A DNA stretch of 64,000 nucleotides from JACQFK01 sp964619955 (GTDB lineage: Bacteria; Planctomycetota; MHYJ01; JACPRB01): NCBI GenBank assembly GCA_964619955.1, contig CAZUJF010000020.1, positions 32,656-96,655 on the forward strand. Reading direction: 5' to 3'. Position 1 is the stretch's first letter, and each line of letters opens with the position of its first letter. The position numbers and the translations under genes were made by a program. Below are positions 61,458 to 64,000 of this stretch, piece by piece. The notes below the pieces were generated by a model. That model saw nothing but the letters and a program-made list of their open reading frames with translations. It was not told the origin of the DNA and searched no databases.

Positions 61458-62291
61458 ATGCGGCAGTCCAAGAGGTCGGTGTTCCTGGCGTCGTTTGCCC
61501 TGGTCGCGATGGGCGGCGGGGCGTTCATCATGGCGTGCGGCGAGGAGAAGTCCGCGGCGAAGGCGGCGCCCGTGGCGGCGCTGAAGGCCGAGGCGGCCGC
61601 CCCTGCGCCCGCGGTCGCGCCGAAGGTCGAGCCCGCCGTCGTCCTGCCGAAGGACGCCGTGGCCGGCACGGTCAAGCTCAAGGGCGACGCCCCGAAGCGC
61701 CGCAAGATCAAGATGGACGCGGATCCGAAGTGCGCGGCCATGCACGCCGACGCGCCCCTGCAGGACGACATCGTCGTTTCCGCGGACGGCGGCGTCCAGT
61801 ACGCCTTCGTCTACGTGAAGACCGGCCTCGAGGGCAAGAAGTTCGACGCCCCGAAGGAGCCCGCGAAGCTCGACCAGAAGGGCTGCCGTTACGACCCGCA
61901 CGTGGTGGGCGTGATGATCGGCCAGGATCTGGAGATCTCCAACAGCGACGACCTGCTGCACAACATCCATGCGCTCCCGTTCGTGAACAAGGAGTTCAAC
62001 TTCGGCCAGCCGACCAAGGGGCTGACGGAGAAGAAGCAGTTCTCGCAGAAGGAGATCATGGTCAAGGTGAAGTGCGACGTGCATCCCTGGATGAGCGCCT
62101 GGGTGGGCGTCTCCGAGCACCCGTTCTTCGCCGTGACGGATGCGAACGGCAAGTTCTCCATCAAGGGGATCCCGGACGGGAAGTACACGTTCGAGGTCTG
62201 GCAGGAGAAGTACAAGAGCGTGTCGGTCGAGGCCGAGGTGAAGGGCGGCGCCGCCGCGGTCAACTTCGAGCTGGCGGACAAGAAGGAATAG
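61458..62291 (+). CDS. Cupredoxin-like lipoprotein
   Basis: 277 residues from the ATG at 61458 (GGAGG 5 bases upstream). The signal peptide ends in FIMAC with lipid-Cys27, followed by an Ala/Pro linker. The blue-copper-like site is H168 (LLHNIH), C206, H209 and M212 (CDVHPWM). After it comes a carboxypeptidase-regulatory-like beta domain (FSIKGIPDGKYTFEVW). It is probably the copper electron carrier that takes electrons from the octaheme protein. Last gene of the operon; a terminator follows after 18 bases. Confidence 0.87.
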   Translation: MRQSKRSVFLASFALVAMGGGAFIMACGEEKSAAKAAPVAALKAEAAAPAPAVAPKVEPAVVLPKDAVAGTVKLKGDAPKRRKIKMDADPKCAAMHADAPLQDDIVVSADGGVQYAFVYVKTGLEGKKFDAPKEPAKLDQKGCRYDPHVVGVMIGQDLEISNSDDLLHNIHALPFVNKEFNFGQPTKGLTEKKQFSQKEIMVKVKCDVHPWMSAWVGVSEHPFFAVTDANGKFSIKGIPDGKYTFEVWQEKYKSVSVEAEVKGGAAAVNFELADKKE

Positions 62292-62309
62292 TCCGAACCT
62301 GAGTGTTCG

Positions 62310-62347
62310 CGGCCCCGGTCTGCAAGGACCGGGGCCGCTTGCTTTTA
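62310..62347 (+). terminator. Rho-independent terminator of the bc operon
   Basis: GCGGCCCCGGTC (62310-62321) pairs perfectly with GACCGGGGCCGC (62328-62339) around TGCAAG, followed by TTGCTTTT. Confidence 0.88.
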
Positions 62348-62376
62348 AAGCGGCTCCGCCGGACTTGGTCCCGACC

Positions 62377-62404
62377 TTGCGGAAGGAAGGGGCGGCCCTA
62401 TAAT
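62377..62404 (+). promoter_or_regulatory. Promoter of the SCO1-DUF420 gene
   Basis: TTGCGG (62377-62382), 16 bases, TATAAT (62399-62404); ATG 12 bases later. Confidence 0.5.
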
Positions 62405-62416
62405 GACGCGCCCGAG

Positions 62417-63406
62417 ATGAAGGAAAAACTGCCCTGGCTGCTCTTCGGCGCGGTGGCCGTGTGCGCGATCGCGGCGCTGGCGGCGCTGCTGCTCGGCGAC
62501 CGCGAGGCGGCCTACCTGTGGCGCGTCCCGGACTTCACCGTCGACGAGCGCGGGGGCGGGACGCTGTCGCGGCGGGACCTCCTGGGGGAGGTCTGGGTCG
62601 CGCAATTCATCTTCACGCGCTGCGCGGGGACCTGTCCAGTCATGGTCTCGCGGATGTACGCCCTCTCGAAGAAGCTGCCGCAGGCGAAGTACGTGTCGTT
62701 CTCGGTGGACCCGGAGCACGACACGCCGGAGGTGCTGGCGCGCTACGCGAAGAACAACAGCCTGCCGCCGGAGTGGCTGTTTGCGACGGGAACCCAGGCG
62801 CAGATGCAGTCGCTGGCGAAGGAGGGCTTCAAGCTCAGCATGGGTCCGGGAAGCAAGCCGGAGGAGCCGGTCATCCACAGCGACCGCTTCGTGCTCGTGG
62901 ACCGCTACGGGCGGGTCCGCTCGACGCACTCCACGTCCGATGAGCGGGTGCTTCCGCAGATCGAAGCGGAACTGGCCCGCCTGCTCGCGGAACGGACGCT
63001 GCCGGTGAAGCATTTCGCGGCGCTGAACGCCTGCCTGAATGCGGCGTGCGGAGTCTGCCTGCTCCTGGGGCTGGGGCTGATCAAGGCGAAGCGTCCCGGG
63101 GCGCACCGGGCCTGCATGCTCGCGGCGCTGGCGATCTCCGCGCTCTTTCTGGCGTCGTATCTGACGGCGCATTACTACCTGGGCTCGACCCGCTATCGGG
63201 GGGAGGGGGCGCTGCGGATCGTCTATTTCGCGGTCCTGCTCTCGCATACGGTCCTGGCGACGCTGATCGTGCCGCTGGCCGGCGTGACGGTCTGGAAGGC
63301 CTTCCAGGAACGCTTCGACCGCCACAAGGCCTGGGCGCGCTGGACCTTTCCGATCTGGCTCTACGTCTCGGTCACAGGAGTCGTCATCTACTTCATGCTG
63401 TATTGA
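62417..63406 (+). CDS. SCO1/SenC copper chaperone fused to DUF420 membrane domain
   Basis: 329 residues. A membrane anchor (about 7-27) precedes a thioredoxin-like SCO domain with the copper ligands C69 and C73 (CAGTC) and H154 (VIHSD). The C-terminal part (about 195-329) has four membrane helices with AHYYLGSTRYRGEGALR and LLSHTVLA, as in DUF420 proteins linked to cytochrome oxidase assembly. It probably loads copper into the CuA site of an oxidase encoded elsewhere. Domain fusions of this kind put two assembly factors in one chain. Confidence 0.88.
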   Translation: MKEKLPWLLFGAVAVCAIAALAALLLGDREAAYLWRVPDFTVDERGGGTLSRRDLLGEVWVAQFIFTRCAGTCPVMVSRMYALSKKLPQAKYVSFSVDPEHDTPEVLARYAKNNSLPPEWLFATGTQAQMQSLAKEGFKLSMGPGSKPEEPVIHSDRFVLVDRYGRVRSTHSTSDERVLPQIEAELARLLAERTLPVKHFAALNACLNAACGVCLLLGLGLIKAKRPGAHRACMLAALAISALFLASYLTAHYYLGSTRYRGEGALRIVYFAVLLSHTVLATLIVPLAGVTVWKAFQERFDRHKAWARWTFPIWLYVSVTGVVIYFMLY

Positions 63407-63479
63407 TCGACAGGCTGCCAGCCTGACACCTCCCGGGACTGCCATCGCGGGATAGCCGCCGGAGCCCGGCAAAATGGTC

Positions 63480-63509
63480 TTGCAAATCGCTGTATTTCAG
63501 TGTTTTATA
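63480..63509 (+). promoter_or_regulatory. Possible sigma-70 promoter upstream of groES
   Basis: TTGCAA (63480-63485), 18 bases, TTTATA (63504-63509), upstream of the sigma-54 site. It would give housekeeping expression. Confidence 0.35.
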
Positions 63510-63530
63510 CCCGCCCCTTTGCTGCATGGG

Positions 63531-63545
63531 TGGCACGGGGTTTGC
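63531..63545 (+). promoter_or_regulatory. Sigma-54 (-24/-12) promoter of groESL
   Basis: TGGCACGGGGTTTGC has the invariant GG (63532-63533) and GC (63544-63545) exactly 10 bases apart and matches the consensus TGGCACG-N4-TTGC at every position. Transcription would start near 63557, about 38 bases before groES. No CIRCE element (TTAGCACTC-N9-GAGTGCTAA) is found here. Confidence 0.72.
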
Positions 63546-63594
63546 GTTACTGGGGACCTCTGGACGGTTCCCTTACTTGATGGAGGTCTGAGTT

Positions 63595-63888
63595 ATGGCG
63601 TCGCTGAAGCCTTTGCGGGACAAGGTCGTGGTCGAGCGCAGTGAGGCGGAAGAGCGTACTTCGGGCGGCATCCTTCTGCCCGATACCGCCAAGGACAAGC
63701 CCAAGCAGGGCACGGTCATCGCGGTGGGCGCCGGCCGCGTCCTCGAGAGCGGCGAGAGCAAGGCCCTGGAGGTCAAGAAGGGCGACAAGGTCCTCTTCTC
63801 CAGCTTCGCGGGCAGCGAAGTGAAGGTGGACGGCAAGGAATACCTCATCATGAGCGAGAGCGACATTCTCGCCGTTGTCGGCAAGTAA
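63595..63888 (+). CDS. groES: Co-chaperonin GroES
   Basis: 97 residues, normal length. It has LKPLRDKVVVERSEAEERT, the mobile loop SGGILLPDTAKDKP (about 21-34) that docks on GroEL, and the C-terminal strand EYLIMSESDILAVV. GGAGG lies upstream of the ATG. It caps GroEL during protein folding. groL follows after 30 bases. Confidence 0.97.
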   Translation: MASLKPLRDKVVVERSEAEERTSGGILLPDTAKDKPKQGTVIAVGAGRVLESGESKALEVKKGDKVLFSSFAGSEVKVDGKEYLIMSESDILAVVGK

Positions 63889-63918
63889 GTCCCCCATAGA
63901 AAAATAAGAGGAGAAATC

Positions 63919-64000
63919 ATGGCCAGCAAGAGAATGGCATTCGATCAGGAGGCCCGCGAGGCCATCCGCCGCGGCGTCAAGCAGCTCGCCCGCGCGGTGA
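63919..64000 (+). CDS. groL: Chaperonin GroEL, 3' truncated by window edge
   Basis: Only the first 27 residues are visible (MASKRMAFDQEAREAIRRGV and a few more). They match the GroEL N-terminus, and the place directly after groES confirms it. AGAGGAG lies 6 bases before the ATG. Confidence 0.9.
   Translation, partial: MASKRMAFDQEAREAIRRGVKQLARAV

Noticed and set aside
63407..63594. CIRCE/HrcA operator upstream of groES
   Set aside because: No TTAGCACTC...GAGTGCTAA inverted repeat or close variant is present.

Overview
The window reads as chromosome of a GC-rich bacterium of the PVC group, most likely a planctomycete. The main evidence is a C-terminal heme-binding cytochrome domain with HEAT-like repeats at the left edge (a family seen almost only in Planctomycetota and Verrucomicrobiota), Hanks-type kinases with TPR, Zn-ribbon and carbohydrate-binding modules, and many starts without a Shine-Dalgarno site. 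The taxonomy is inference. I see no phage, integrase, insertion sequence, CRISPR array or tRNA.

Layout. 1-5.3 kb: the PVC cytochrome fragment, a PrsW-like membrane protease, two YbjQ-family genes, an M20D amidohydrolase whose frame crosses one UGA, and an orphan gene. 5.3-8.7 kb: succinate dehydrogenase sdhCAB. 8.8-27 kb: a cysteine synthase-like gene, a kinase and a surface-glycan region (four GT-C type membrane proteins, four GT2 transferases, a nucleotide-sugar dehydrogenase, two sugar epimerases, a methyltransferase). 27 kb: RNase P RNA. 27.5-33.6 kb: an envelope-stress block (two PDZ proteins, an HTH/pseudo-receiver protein, an ECF sigma, a zinc-finger anti-sigma, a catalytically dead HtrA and an intact HtrA). 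33.7-41.7 kb: ROK kinase with PIG-L deacetylase, pabB/pabC, P5C dehydrogenase, and an SDR with a Zn ribbon. 41.7-47 kb: a kinase with four MshEN-like repeats, a stand-alone copy of its sensory half, a Nudix hydrolase and a secreted serine protease. 47.2-52.6 kb: gyrA, a 53-residue membrane protein, and a RegB-like histidine kinase with an NtrC-type regulator. 53.7-62.3 kb: a six-gene b6f-like Rieske/cytochrome b operon with a 1361-residue eight-heme protein and a cupredoxin lipoprotein, closed by a strong terminator. Then a SCO1-DUF420 fusion and groES-groL.

How it fits together. Succinate dehydrogenase feeds the quinone pool; the Rieske/cytochrome b operon takes electrons from it to multiheme and copper carriers; the SCO fusion points to an oxidase elsewhere. 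The sigma/anti-sigma/HtrA block resembles a RIP-type envelope stress circuit. The RegB-like kinase and sigma-54 activator may be linked to a textbook -24/-12 promoter in front of groES.

The most striking observation is the in-frame UGA at 3616-3618. It stands exactly where M20D enzymes have their metal-binding cysteine and is followed by a perfect 8-bp hairpin with a GUC loop at SECIS-like distance, so this is a candidate selenocysteine amidohydrolase. Other notable points are the shared MshEN/Zn-ribbon sensory module, the pseudo-HtrA, the b6f-like complex with a probable heme ci cysteine, recurrent leaderless-type promoters, and a palindromic repeat lodged at gene 3' ends.
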